Part shown: in pieces, positions 16,658-26,002 of the stretch
How the letters are laid out: each line of letters opens with the position of its first letter
How positions within the stretch are numbered: position 1 is the first letter of the stretch
Assembly (NCBI RefSeq): GCF_001705665.1
Contig: NZ_MDHA01000022.1
Location: 1-64,000 of the forward strand
Length of the DNA stretch: 64,000 nt
From: Thioclava sp. SK-1
GTDB lineage: Bacteria > Pseudomonadota > Alphaproteobacteria > Rhodobacterales > Rhodobacteraceae
Direction of reading: 5' to 3'
Made by a program: the position numbers and the translations under genes
The notes under the pieces: generated by a model
What the model was told of the DNA's origin: nothing
What the model saw: the letters and a program-made list of their open reading frames with translations, nothing else
Databases searched by the model: none

Positions 16658-18550
16658 ATGCGACGTTATTCAACGCTGGCTGATCGTGATGCGGTCGAAC
16701 AGGAGATGGCTTGGGAGGCGCGCGAGCGGCCCGCCACAATGCATGATATGATGGCGCGCGCGGCCCAAAAATATGGCGCACGCCCAGCTATCTCGTTTCA
16801 ACTATTTTCAGATCCTACGGCCCCGGCAGAAACCTTGACCTGGGCGGAGCTGCACGGGCGGGTGATCCAAGGCGCGAACCTGTTACGCGAGCTGGGGATC
16901 GGTCCGCGAGACACTGTCGCCTATTTGATGCCCAATGCGACAGAGGCGGTTGTAGCGTTGTTGGCAGGGGCCACGGCAGGGATTGCCAATCCGATCAACC
17001 CCTTGCTGGATGCCGAGAATATCGCAGGTATTTTACGCGATACCGGCGCGACCGTTCTGATCACCTTGAAGGCCTTTCCCAAGACCGACATCGCGCAAAA
17101 GGCGGCCGAAGCTGTTGCGATGGCACCCAATGTAAAGACGGTGCTGGAGGTAGATTTGAACCGCTATCTGACGGCGCCAAAGAAATGGCTGGTGCCGTTG
17201 CTGCGACCCAAGGTCAAGACGGCGCATCATGCGCGGGTGATGGATTTCAACGCGGCAATGGATGCGCAACCTGCACATGCACTGACCTTTGACGACCCGA
17301 AGCAGGATCGGGTGGCCAGCTATTTCCACACCGGCGGCACGACGGGCATTCCGAAAGTGGCGCAGCATAAAATCTCGGGCATGGTGTATAATGGCTGGTT
17401 GGGCAGCAATCTGTTGTTCAGCGAGACTGACGTATTGATCTGCCCTTTGCCGATGTTCCATGTCTTCGCGGCCTATCCGATTTTGATGTCCGCGATCATG
17501 TCCGGTGCGCATGTCGTATTCCCGACACCTGCGGGGTATCGCGGCGACGGCGTATTTGATCACTTCTGGAAGCTGGTAGAACGCTATAAGGTGACATTCC
17601 TCATCACCGTGCCCACTGCGATTGCCGCGCTTATGCAGCGTCCGGTGAATGCCGATATCTCCAGCTTGCGGATCGCGATTTCGGGTTCTGCCCCGCTACC
17701 AATTGAGCTGTATAACCGTTTCAAAGAGGCCACCGGCGTTGAGATCGCCGAAGGCTATGGGCTGACCGAGGCCACCTGCCTTGTGGCGGTCAACCCGCCC
17801 GATGGGCAAAAAAAGGTCGGCTCTGTCGGCTATGTCTTGCCATATAGCCATGTGCGTATCCTGCGCAAATCCGGCGAGGGGTTCACCGAGTGCCCCTGTG
17901 ATGAGGTCGGCGAGATCTGCGTGGCCTCCCCTGGGGTGTTTGAAGGTTCGACCTATACCGAGGCCGTCAAAAACCATGATCTGTTTGCCGAAGATCGCTT
18001 TTTACGCACCGGCGATTTGGGCCGCATCGATCCCGATGGGTTTTTATGGATCACTGGCCGTGCCAAGGATCTGATTATTCGCGGTGGGCATAATATTGAC
18101 CCCGCCCAGATCGAAGATCCGCTGATGGCCCATCCTGAAGTCGCGTTTGCCGGAGCCATTGGTCAGCCGGACGCGTTTGCGGGCGAATTGCCCTGCGTCT
18201 ATGTTGAACTGGTAAAAGACGCCACGGTCACGGAAGCCGAACTGCTGGATTATATCCGTACCCGGATACATGAGCGCGCGGCCATGCCAAAACATCTGGA
18301 AATTTTGGAAGAGCTGCCCAAAACCGCCGTAGGTAAGATATTCAAGCCAGATTTGCGCAAGCGTGCGATCAAACGTGTGTTGAACAAAGCCTTGGCAGAG
18401 GCGGGATTGCCGGCCCGCATTCACGATGTTGTCGATCATAAGAAACGCGGCCTGACGGCACAGGTCACCGGGGCGGGCGATGCCGAGGCGCTGACGCAAT
18501 GTTTGGGGCAATTTTCGGTCGCTTGGGACAGGGTCCGCGAAGCCGGCTGA
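16658..18550 (+). CDS. Acyl-CoA synthetase (AMP-forming, FadD-like)
   Basis: A 630-residue ANL-superfamily enzyme that activates a carboxylic acid as the acyl-AMP and then the CoA thioester. The P-loop-like motif YFHTGGTTGIPKVAQH (about residues 225-240), AEGYGLTEATC (about 365) and the hinge region LRTGDLGRIDPDGFLWITGR (about 450-470) are present. The AMP-binding catalytic Lys lies in LPKTAVGKIFKPDLR near the C-terminus. The acyl chain cannot be predicted. The ATG at 16658 is preceded by GGGAGGAGTT, an excellent ribosome-binding site; the upstream start at 16574 has none. Confidence 0.9.
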   Translation: MRRYSTLADRDAVEQEMAWEARERPATMHDMMARAAQKYGARPAISFQLFSDPTAPAETLTWAELHGRVIQGANLLRELGIGPRDTVAYLMPNATEAVVALLAGATAGIANPINPLLDAENIAGILRDTGATVLITLKAFPKTDIAQKAAEAVAMAPNVKTVLEVDLNRYLTAPKKWLVPLLRPKVKTAHHARVMDFNAAMDAQPAHALTFDDPKQDRVASYFHTGGTTGIPKVAQHKISGMVYNGWLGSNLLFSETDVLICPLPMFHVFAAYPILMSAIMSGAHVVFPTPAGYRGDGVFDHFWKLVERYKVTFLITVPTAIAALMQRPVNADISSLRIAISGSAPLPIELYNRFKEATGVEIAEGYGLTEATCLVAVNPPDGQKKVGSVGYVLPYSHVRILRKSGEGFTECPCDEVGEICVASPGVFEGSTYTEAVKNHDLFAEDRFLRTGDLGRIDPDGFLWITGRAKDLIIRGGHNIDPAQIEDPLMAHPEVAFAGAIGQPDAFAGELPCVYVELVKDATVTEAELLDYIRTRIHERAAMPKHLEILEELPKTAVGKIFKPDLRKRAIKRVLNKALAEAGLPARIHDVVDHKKRGLTAQVTGAGDAEALTQCLGQFSVAWDRVREAG

Positions 18551-18612
18551 TCATGGATTGTCATATCTGCCACCCGCGCGTAAGCCCTGTCTGAAAATAG
18601 GGAAGGCAGGGA

Positions 18613-19140
18613 ATGGCGGATATCGACATTTTGAAAGCGCGCTCTGGCGGGGTGTGCGAATTTTGCGGCGCGGCCCCTGATCTGGCAGCGGTTACATTGA
18701 CAGGCACGGAACAGGCCGTTTTGCTATGTGCCACCTGCCGCAGTGACGACGCGCCTCCGGCGCATTGGCGCTGTTTGGAGGGGGCTGCGTGGTCGCCCGA
18801 ACCGGCAGTTCAGGCGATGGCGTGGCGCAGGCTTGGCGCCATTACAGAAGCATGGGCGACCCAGACGCGCGACACCATGATGATGGAGCCAGAGGCGCAG
18901 GCCTTGGCAGATGCGCTATCGCTGATGGTAGAACATCGCGACTCCAACGGCGTGGTTCTGGCGCAAGGCGACACTGTGGTGTTGATCAAGGATCTGCCGG
19001 TTAAGGGCGCAGGCTTTACCGCCAAACGAGGAACGCCCGTGCGCTCTATTTCCCTTGTGGCGGATAATCCCGACCATATCGAGGGGCGCGTTGAAGGCCA
19101 ACGCATCGTGATTCTAACTAAATTTGTGAAGAAGCGGTGA
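18613..19140 (+). CDS. PhnA-like zinc-ribbon protein
   Basis: A 175-residue protein with an N-terminal zinc ribbon (C15-x-x-C18 in GVCEFCG, C39-x-x-C42 in LLCATC). The C-terminal PhnA domain contains DSNGVVLAQGDTVVLIKDLPVKG and RGTPVRSISLVADNPDHIEG. It matches YjdM/PhnA proteins, annotated as alkylphosphonate utilisation proteins although most members have no proven link to phosphonates. GGAAGGCAGGGA precedes the ATG. It follows the acyl-CoA synthetase by 62 bases and could be co-transcribed. Confidence 0.87.
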   Translation: MADIDILKARSGGVCEFCGAAPDLAAVTLTGTEQAVLLCATCRSDDAPPAHWRCLEGAAWSPEPAVQAMAWRRLGAITEAWATQTRDTMMMEPEAQALADALSLMVEHRDSNGVVLAQGDTVVLIKDLPVKGAGFTAKRGTPVRSISLVADNPDHIEGRVEGQRIVILTKFVKKR

Positions 19141-19194
19141 GCATGAAGTTTCTGGGCAGCCGCATGATCCCGTCTTGCAGCCGCCCAGATCGCC

Positions 19195-21657
19195 CTAAAG
19201 CGGAAGCTTGGTCCTTTGGCCCCTCAGGGACCAGGCCATCGGATCCAGGATCCGCCCTTCAGCGGCGATTGTACCGTCCGTATGGAATACCACCGGACCG
19301 TAATCTGCATCGGTCACCGTAATCGTGCCATCGACATCTTTGGTCACGGGCACAGCATGAAACTGTGCGAACCCGCCCAAATCCGACGTCTGCCCCAGCC
19401 TCACGATCCACAGCCCATCATAGCCGGGCAAGCGCAGTTCATGATCCGCAGAGCCGCCGCTTTTGGTGAGCACCAGCGGTGCGCCAGCCGCAATCACCAT
19501 CGCCCCGTTGCCGCTGCGCGCAATCGCCCGCGTCCCATCGACCGACCATTCATCGAAGGACTGCGTCGGGAACCATGCATGGGTGAAGCCGGGTTGTGGC
19601 GCCTGTCCGTTAAAGGCCACAATCGCCAGATCCCGATATTGCTGCACCCGCGGCACCGATGCCGACCCGCCCCAGAAGGACGGGCGGCCGAACCCGGATT
19701 GCACGATTTCACCGGGGTGGTTGATCCATATCTGTGCGGCGGGGTTGCGCCCGATCCGCGCCTGCAACAACGTTTCTTGATACCCCCAGTCCCCCCAGCG
19801 GTATGACGCCACGCTGCCCATAGCGGTGTCACAGGTCTTATAATGATACAGCCGTGCAAAGGCGTTATTGCCCTGCCAGAAAGTCCATTCCTGCGCGTGG
19901 TCGGCATCCTCCCAATTGGCAATGGCGGCCAAATCGGGCAATTGCAATTTATAATCGCGCAGGCATAGCGCGATCTGAGCCAGACAATTTGCATGTGCCC
20001 CAAATGTGCCCTTGCCCCATATCAGGCGCGAAAGTCCCGTAAGCTCGGACGTGTCCGACACACATAGCGAATGTTCATAGCTGCGCCCCTGTGCCGCAGT
20101 GATAACCCCGTGATGCGCCGAATGTGCGACCATCGTCACCAGACGCACGATCGCCTTATAGGCGCGCTGTTGGATAGCCGCATCCGGCGCCAGCGCGTAA
20201 AGCGCCGTCAGGCCTTTAAAATCAATCGGGAAATAGGTGGCAGAGTTAAATTCTGCCATCTCCGCACTTTCGAAATGATCGAACCAACTGACCAAGCGCT
20301 CATACCCGGCGCGGCTTTGCGCTGTCCCCACCCGACCGGAACGGCGAAAGGTCGCGTTGGGATGCATATGCCCGGCCAGATAGGCCGCTGTGTGGAACAA
20401 TAGCGCATGGTTTTCGGAAAAATACCACTGCACATCATTGCCCGGCTCATCCATCCAATACCGGAAGGCCAACGTCGCCGCATCAATGCGCGCCACCAGC
20501 GCCTGTGACAGGCGATCCCCATAGACCATTCGCGCCCATAGTAATGGCACCAGCGCGAAATCGGCACAGTCAAAGCACTCTTCAATCCCGGGCAGCGCCG
20601 TGGTGATGATCTGCTCGGCCCGGGTCAGCGCCTGCATGTCGCCAACGGCCACACAGGCCAATGCGGTTTCCGTATCTGTTTCCGCGTGCCGTGCCAACCA
20701 CACCAAAGTTTCTGCAATCCGGTCACTGATCTGCGCCGACGCAGATTTGGTTTTGTGCCGCCATGAAATCTCGGCTCCTAGCCGCGCTTGTGTGACAAAC
20801 CCACCGCAGTTGATGTTGAAATCAAAATAGCGGAAGTCAGCCGGCAAATCCGTTGAGGCACATAGCCGGACACGATCCGCCCCGGCGGGAACAGAGATCG
20901 CGATATCATTATGGTCATGTGACATGAAATGCCCGGCCACATGCACCATGCCCGTCACCGCACGCGGAAAGGCACGGGGCAAGATCAACCAGATATCTTC
21001 GCCGTCATAGAGTTTGCGGTCCAGATGCATGGCCTCTAATGCGGCCTCAACCTCGGTGACAAGCGCGGACTTAGCCGAGAAACAATGTGACGCGCTGGCC
21101 GGCGGCCCATCGTGCCATGTCAGCGCAACCCGAATAACGGCATCGCGTTCGCAAAGATCTTCGAACTGGATCGCGATCTCATTGTGGCCAGCCACCAGTT
21201 CTGCGGTGAATTCGACCTCGGCCATGGCATTGCGGCTGGCGGGCGCCAACCATGCCACACGCAGCCCGTTCACATAGACCACGCCAGCCCCGCAAATGCC
21301 CAGTTTCAGCCGGGCCGGGCCGGCCTGCGCCGCCGTCACCGCGGTGCGGGCCCAGCCATGAATACGAGTGGCCCGAAACCAAAAGCCTGACAAATCCAAA
21401 AATGGCGACCCGGCTGGCATGATATTCCGCGCCACAGACCAATCAGGCATCGGTCGAGGCGCGGGTTCCACATCCCGCACCTGTGCAATATAGGCTGTGC
21501 GGCATGGGTAGGTATGCGGGATGAAATTCTTATCCTTGGTCAGAAAGAATGTAGAATCCATCTCCCCTTCCATCGGGCTTTCGGCCACATCATAACGTGC
21601 CTGCTCAAGATCGGTTACCTGCCAATATGGGATCGGGCTTCCTGAAATCAGTGTCAT
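19195..21657 (-). CDS. Large uncharacterised protein of a uronate locus, probable carbohydrate-active enzyme
   Basis: An 820-residue protein without an obvious signal peptide. An N-terminal region (about residues 90-200) looks like a carbohydrate-binding beta-sandwich (LDLSGFWFRATRIHGWART, GAGVVYVNGLRVAWL, GHNEIAIQFEDL). A helical central part (about 320-600) has SENHALLFHTAAYLAGHM and FNSATYFPIDFKGLTALYAL, reminiscent of (alpha/alpha)-barrel glycosidases and lyases. A C-terminal beta-rich part follows (ADHELRLPGYDGLWIVRLG). I cannot name the family. The TAA of kduI is followed by one base and then this ATG, so both are made together; with GH105 and TRAP genes nearby, a role in uronic-acid polysaccharide breakdown is likely but inferred. 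Confidence 0.6.
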   Translation of the reverse strand: MTLISGSPIPYWQVTDLEQARYDVAESPMEGEMDSTFFLTKDKNFIPHTYPCRTAYIAQVRDVEPAPRPMPDWSVARNIMPAGSPFLDLSGFWFRATRIHGWARTAVTAAQAGPARLKLGICGAGVVYVNGLRVAWLAPASRNAMAEVEFTAELVAGHNEIAIQFEDLCERDAVIRVALTWHDGPPASASHCFSAKSALVTEVEAALEAMHLDRKLYDGEDIWLILPRAFPRAVTGMVHVAGHFMSHDHNDIAISVPAGADRVRLCASTDLPADFRYFDFNINCGGFVTQARLGAEISWRHKTKSASAQISDRIAETLVWLARHAETDTETALACVAVGDMQALTRAEQIITTALPGIEECFDCADFALVPLLWARMVYGDRLSQALVARIDAATLAFRYWMDEPGNDVQWYFSENHALLFHTAAYLAGHMHPNATFRRSGRVGTAQSRAGYERLVSWFDHFESAEMAEFNSATYFPIDFKGLTALYALAPDAAIQQRAYKAIVRLVTMVAHSAHHGVITAAQGRSYEHSLCVSDTSELTGLSRLIWGKGTFGAHANCLAQIALCLRDYKLQLPDLAAIANWEDADHAQEWTFWQGNNAFARLYHYKTCDTAMGSVASYRWGDWGYQETLLQARIGRNPAAQIWINHPGEIVQSGFGRPSFWGGSASVPRVQQYRDLAIVAFNGQAPQPGFTHAWFPTQSFDEWSVDGTRAIARSGNGAMVIAAGAPLVLTKSGGSADHELRLPGYDGLWIVRLGQTSDLGGFAQFHAVPVTKDVDGTITVTDADYGPVVFHTDGTIAAEGRILDPMAWSLRGQRTKLPL

Positions 21658-21658
21658 G

Positions 21659-22495
21659 TTAACACAGCTCCGAAATCGCAACAGGGGACACATCGGTATA
21701 GGCTTGGTTCTCGCCCGTCATTCCCCAGACAAAGGCATAAGGGCCCGTGCCTGCCCCCATATGAATTGACCACGCTGGCGACAAAACAATATCGCCATCG
21801 GCAACGATCAAATGGCGGGTATTATCGGGACGCCCCATCAGATGCATCACGCGATCTTCGTGCGACATATCGAAGTAGCAATATGCCTCCATCCGGCGTT
21901 CGTGCAGATGCGGCGGCATCGTGTTCCAGACCGATCCTGGCGCAGGATCCGTAATCCCCATCAACAACAAGCACGAGGGCGAAACCTCTGGGTGAATATA
22001 CATCGCCAAAGACCGTTTGTTGCTGCGCTGTGCATCGCCCAGCTGCAACAGTTTCGACTGCGCACGTGTGATGACGCGGGTGGCAATATCTGCACCAGCC
22101 GGGACAGAATTCATATAGAACCACGCCGGAGCCTGTGGATCATCGCTGCCCATTACCACCGATTGCGTGCCACGCCCGATATATAAAACATCACGGCTGG
22201 CCAAACCATGGCGCGTTCCATCAACCTCAATCCAGCCCGCACCGCCCAAATTCGCCACGCCCATCTCGCGCGCGGTAAAAAACAGCGGCGTGCCGACATC
22301 CTTACCAGAGCCAAATTGCAACGGCGCCTGTGTCGGCACCGCGCCGCCCACAATCATCCGGTCAAAATGCGTATAGGCAAAACCGATATGACCGGGCTTG
22401 AACAGGCCCTCCACCATGAAATTTTCGCGTAGATCCGCAGGCAGCATCCGGTCGATCTGATCCGGTCCAGCCCCGTATTTTTGAAGCATGGCCAT
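21659..22495 (-). CDS. kduI: 5-dehydro-4-deoxy-D-glucuronate isomerase
   Basis: KduI isomerises 5-keto-4-deoxyuronate, the spontaneous product of unsaturated uronic acids released from pectin or glycosaminoglycan-like polymers, to 2,5-diketo-3-deoxygluconate. The 278-residue product shows the cupin metal-binding motif MPPHLHERRMEAYCYFDM (His, His, Glu ligands) and a later SPAWSIHMGAGTGPYAFVWGM containing the fourth ligand His. The length matches E. coli KduI (278). The next steps (KduD, KDG kinase, aldolase) are not in this window. First gene of the minus-strand pair with the 820-residue enzyme, divergent from the LacI regulator. Confidence 0.93.
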   Translation of the reverse strand: MAMLQKYGAGPDQIDRMLPADLRENFMVEGLFKPGHIGFAYTHFDRMIVGGAVPTQAPLQFGSGKDVGTPLFFTAREMGVANLGGAGWIEVDGTRHGLASRDVLYIGRGTQSVVMGSDDPQAPAWFYMNSVPAGADIATRVITRAQSKLLQLGDAQRSNKRSLAMYIHPEVSPSCLLLMGITDPAPGSVWNTMPPHLHERRMEAYCYFDMSHEDRVMHLMGRPDNTRHLIVADGDIVLSPAWSIHMGAGTGPYAFVWGMTGENQAYTDVSPVAISELC

Positions 22496-22674
22496 GGCGC
22501 GCTTCCTTCCATCCCTAAACTTTGATGCCCCGGTGATGGGGCGATTTGGATTGGGTCGTCCAGCCGCCTCCCGCAGCCCAAAGACCGGGCCGAAACCACC
22601 CCGTTACCGGATGCAGTTATCGCGAAACTGGTGACGGTTCCTCCCCCTCCAATAGGTAAAAATAATCTCATTCG

Positions 22675-22706
22675 GAAAATACTTGCGCAAGATGTAAATA
22701 ATTTTC
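22675..22706. promoter_or_regulatory. Candidate operator between kduI and the LacI regulator
   Basis: The 240-bp divergent gap contains CTTGCGCAAG (22682-22691), a perfect 10-bp palindrome of the kind bound by LacI-family dimers (central CG). It lies within a wider GAAAAT...ATTTTC inverted pair (22675-22680/22701-22706). It is 45 bases upstream of the regulator ATG, suiting autoregulation and control of kduI. Assignment is inference. Confidence 0.45.
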
Positions 22707-22735
22707 AGAATGCGGCAAATCAGGGAGTCGCAAAC

Positions 22736-23749
22736 ATGACCAGCTCAGGCCGCACGCGGATCAGTGACATTGCCTCACGTCTGGGGATCTCGACCGCGAC
22801 TGTATCGCGTGCATTGACCGGAAAAGGCTATGTCCGTGAAAGCCTGGCCGCACAGATCCGCTCTGCTGCAATTGACATGAATTACGCAATGCCCGGCACC
22901 CCCCCCGGCCAACGCGTTTTGCTGGTCTCTTCGCAAGAGGCGATGATCGATTTCCAACGCAGCCAATTTACAATGTATGTATTGGAAGGGCTGCAAGACC
23001 GCGCCGACAGCCAGGATATCCAGATCGACACACATATTTATCAGGCGGATCGCGGCTCTAGCGGGTTACAAGACATCCTTGATGGCGGCGACCTTATTGG
23101 CCTTTTACTGGTAACGGTGGATGACGAGACTTTGGCATTTGTGCGCGATCTGGACCTACCTGCTGTGCTGGTGAATGGCGACGATCCAGAGATGCGGCTG
23201 AGTTCGGTGACACCATGCAACCGCTCCGCCGCAACATTGGCCACCCGGCATTTGATGCAGCTGGGGCACCGCAACATTTTGTTTCTGAACAAATCCGGGC
23301 GCCGGACCATTCAGCGTCGGCTGGAAGGCTGGCGCGATGCTCTGGCACAGGATTACCGCCCCGAATTTGTCGTTGATGTAGAAGACTGGACCGCCGAAGC
23401 CGCAAAAGACAGTATCAATCAGGTTCTGGCAAGTGGGCTGCACTTCACCGCGATTGTAGCCGCCGGCGATATTTTGGCCGCAGGCGCAATGTCCGCATTG
23501 CAAGCGGCCAAGATCGATGTGCCCGGACAGGTGTCCATCATCGGCATCGACGGCTTACCACAGGGGCAATATTTGTCGCCCGCACTCAGCTCTGTTATGA
23601 TCCCAATGAAATCCGTCGGCGCCTTTTCATTAGATTTACTATTAGAAACCAATCGCTTGCGTGCAGCCAAGATGAAAACACCGGCCCGGCGGGTGGAACT
23701 GGCCTGTGATCTGGTGGCGCGAAGCAGCACAGGCCCCGCGCCCCGCTAA
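22736..23749 (+). CDS. LacI-family transcriptional regulator
   Basis: A 337-residue regulator. The helix-turn-helix is RISDIASRLGISTATVSRAL followed by the hinge helix region, then a periplasmic-binding-protein-like effector domain with HRNILFLNKSGRRTIQRRLEGW and IIGIDGLPQGQYLSPALSSV. The first residues are MTSSGRT. The ATG at 22736 has GGGAG nine bases upstream and begins just before the DNA-binding domain; an upstream start at 22631 has no such signal. Lying between kduI and the TRAP genes, it probably represses the locus until a uronate-derived effector binds. Convergent with dctM, 5 bases apart. Confidence 0.92.
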   Translation: MTSSGRTRISDIASRLGISTATVSRALTGKGYVRESLAAQIRSAAIDMNYAMPGTPPGQRVLLVSSQEAMIDFQRSQFTMYVLEGLQDRADSQDIQIDTHIYQADRGSSGLQDILDGGDLIGLLLVTVDDETLAFVRDLDLPAVLVNGDDPEMRLSSVTPCNRSAATLATRHLMQLGHRNILFLNKSGRRTIQRRLEGWRDALAQDYRPEFVVDVEDWTAEAAKDSINQVLASGLHFTAIVAAGDILAAGAMSALQAAKIDVPGQVSIIGIDGLPQGQYLSPALSSVMIPMKSVGAFSLDLLLETNRLRAAKMKTPARRVELACDLVARSSTGPAPR

Positions 23750-23754
23750 CGCGG

Positions 23755-25077
23755 TTACATCAGCCCCAGCAAACGCGGCAGACCCAACGACAACACCGGC
23801 AGATAGGTGACCAGCAACAGCGTGAAAGACACGGCGAAAAAGAACGGCAAAATGGGGCGAAATACCTGTTCAATCCGCAGATTGGCCACAGCACAACCCA
23901 CGAATAGCACGCTGCCCACCGGTGGGGTCATCGACCCCACACCCAAATTGAAGATCATCATGATCCCCAATTGCACCGGATCCATACCGACCTCACGCGC
24001 GATAGGTAAAAAAATTGGAGTGAAGATCAGCACCGCCGGTGTCAGATCCATGAAAAACCCGATGATAAGCAATGAGATGTTCATAATCAGCAAAATGGTG
24101 ATTGGGCTGTCAAAGCTGAGAATTGTATCTGCAATAATGTCGGGAATGCCTGCGATCGTCATCACATAGGACATGATGCCAGAGGCCGCGATCAAGAACA
24201 GGATCGAGCAGCTCATGACCGCTGAAGAGGCCAAGACTTCCAGATATTCGCGGCAGGTGGCCATGCGATACAACAGCGACAGGCCAAAGCTGTATAGGAC
24301 GGCGACGGCCGCGCCCTCGGTTGCGGTGAAGGCGCCAATGATGATCCCACCAATGACAACCACCACCATCAACAGCGACGGCAAAGCGCCCACGATTACC
24401 CGCATTGCCTGTGGCAAGGTTATCCGCACCTCTGACCGGTAGCCACGCCGATAGGCGATCAGGGTGATCACCAGCATCACCGACAGGCCCATCAAAATGC
24501 CAGGGATATAACCCGCCAGAAACAAGGCCGAAATAGATGTGCCGCCCGATACCAGCGAAAACAGGATCAACGGTCCGCTGGGCGGGATCAAGATGCCCGT
24601 CGGGGCGGAGGCAATATTGACCGCCGCGGAAAATGCCGGATCATATCCCTCTTTCTTTTGCAGCGGAGCCATTGTGCCGCCCACCGCAGCCGCCGCCGCA
24701 ATAGACGAGCCAGAGATTGACCCAAACAGCATATTTGCAATCACATTCGTATGCGCCAAAGCGCCCGGCATCCGCCCCCCGATCAGCTTAGCCAGGTCAA
24801 TCAGCCGAATCGCAATCCCGCCTTTGTTCATGATATTGCCAGCCAGCACGAAGAATGGGATGGCCAGCAACGTAAAGCTATCAATCCCGGCGAACATCTT
24901 CTGCGCGGCAACGAAATAGATTACGTCGGGCGAGAAATAGGCCAATCCCGTAAGCACGGAAGACACGCCGATCGCCACAGAAATCGGGGTTCCAAGTAGC
25001 AAAAGGCCAAAGAATACGACAAATAGGAAGATCGCTGCATAGGCGGGCTCCATCATCAGATCAATAAACAGATCCAT
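23755..25077 (-). CDS. TRAP transporter large permease subunit (DctM type)
   Basis: A 440-residue membrane protein with about 12 hydrophobic segments, the ion-coupled channel of a tripartite ATP-independent periplasmic transporter. Family marks include IPFFVLAGNIMNKGGIA, FGSISGSSIAAAAAVGGTM, ASAPTGILIPPSGPLILFS and LGVGSMTPPVGSVLFVG. One base separates the DctQ stop from its ATG (TAA-G-ATG), so it follows dctQ in one operon. With the binding protein and the uronate genes it probably imports an oligouronide or monomeric uronate. Confidence 0.93.
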   Translation of the reverse strand: MDLFIDLMMEPAYAAIFLFVVFFGLLLLGTPISVAIGVSSVLTGLAYFSPDVIYFVAAQKMFAGIDSFTLLAIPFFVLAGNIMNKGGIAIRLIDLAKLIGGRMPGALAHTNVIANMLFGSISGSSIAAAAAVGGTMAPLQKKEGYDPAFSAAVNIASAPTGILIPPSGPLILFSLVSGGTSISALFLAGYIPGILMGLSVMLVITLIAYRRGYRSEVRITLPQAMRVIVGALPSLLMVVVVIGGIIIGAFTATEGAAVAVLYSFGLSLLYRMATCREYLEVLASSAVMSCSILFLIAASGIMSYVMTIAGIPDIIADTILSFDSPITILLIMNISLLIIGFFMDLTPAVLIFTPIFLPIAREVGMDPVQLGIMMIFNLGVGSMTPPVGSVLFVGCAVANLRIEQVFRPILPFFFAVSFTLLLVTYLPVLSLGLPRLLGLM

Positions 25078-25078
25078 C

Positions 25079-25582
25079 TTACACCCCCTCCGACTGCATG
25101 TTCAGCGGGGGAATTTTGCGCTGCAATATCAAAATTATATCAATGACTTGGAACAAAACGATCAGTGCCGCAGAAATCGGCAATACCATATAGATCAACC
25201 CAACCGGTAATTGCATGATCGGTGAAAATTGCTGCATCGCGGATTGGCTGGCCTGAAGCCCGCCGAAGAACATCGTCATCGTTGCAAAACCGATAGAGAT
25301 CAGCGCATTGATGACCGCCAGCCCACGTTGAACGTGTGGCGGGCTTAACGCAGGCAGCAGTTCCAGCGACAGATGCTTGCGGGTTGCAAAACAATAGGCT
25401 GTGCCCAAAAGCGCCATCCAGATCATTAAGAACCGCAGGGATTCTTCCGTGAATAATGCGGGTGTCGCCAGCACATATCGGGTGAAAACCTGCCATAACA
25501 TCAGACAAACCATCACCGTCAACATCGCGGAAATCACCCCCAAAAGGAGGCGCTCAACACCTCGTTTTAAGGGAAGCAGCAC
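25079..25582 (-). CDS. TRAP transporter small permease subunit (DctQ type)
   Basis: A 167-residue protein with four hydrophobic segments and the DctQ pattern LMLWQVFTRYVLATPALFTEESLRFLMIW, then LGTAYCFATRKHLSLELL. I chose the GTG at 25582 because an AGGAGG lies five bases upstream and the product then starts like other DctQ proteins. A longer frame to 25681 would add 33 charged residues with no signal. It is the promoter-proximal gene of dctQM, divergent from dctP. Confidence 0.88.
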   Translation of the reverse strand: MLLPLKRGVERLLLGVISAMLTVMVCLMLWQVFTRYVLATPALFTEESLRFLMIWMALLGTAYCFATRKHLSLELLPALSPPHVQRGLAVINALISIGFATMTMFFGGLQASQSAMQQFSPIMQLPVGLIYMVLPISAALIVLFQVIDIILILQRKIPPLNMQSEGV

Positions 25583-26002
25583 GTTTTCCTCCTCACGTCC
25601 TGGAACCTGTATGACCCCATGCCGACTTACGTCCTCCCTGCACGTGATCATGGGGCAACGTCGCAGTGTAAAATAAATCATGCAATCTGTAAAAATATTT
25701 CACATAGCCCTAAAATTGCTGCATCGCAGAATATAATTGTGACTTTTTCCTACGATATGGTCAGTGGCACGACGTGACTGCACCGGCGTTACACCAGCGG
25801 ATCAACCTACACATTTATCATATATTCTATGCTTTCCACTCCATAAATCACCATCTTAATGCAAGCGAAGATGAAATAAAATTACATATGGAAGTAAATT
25901 CTCATTTACAGCAAGACTACCTGCTAAGAGATCGTCGCAAAACGGCGTCTCCTGCGGCCTTGGAGGGGGCGGCAGATCTAATTGACCTATGGGAGGACCA
26001 TC
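25583..26002. promoter_or_regulatory. Divergent dctQM/dctP control region with a GTAAAT palindrome
   Basis: The 420-bp gap is conspicuously AT-rich between about 25680 and 25920 compared with its surroundings and holds no convincing gene. It contains GTAAAT (25894-25899) and ATTTAC (25904-25909), a perfect 6-4-6 inverted repeat about 95 bases before dctP. A single GTAAAT half also occurs at 22694-22699 next to the LacI gene. This may be an operator for the LacI regulator or another factor; the assignment is speculative. GGGAGGA precedes the dctP ATG. Confidence 0.4.
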
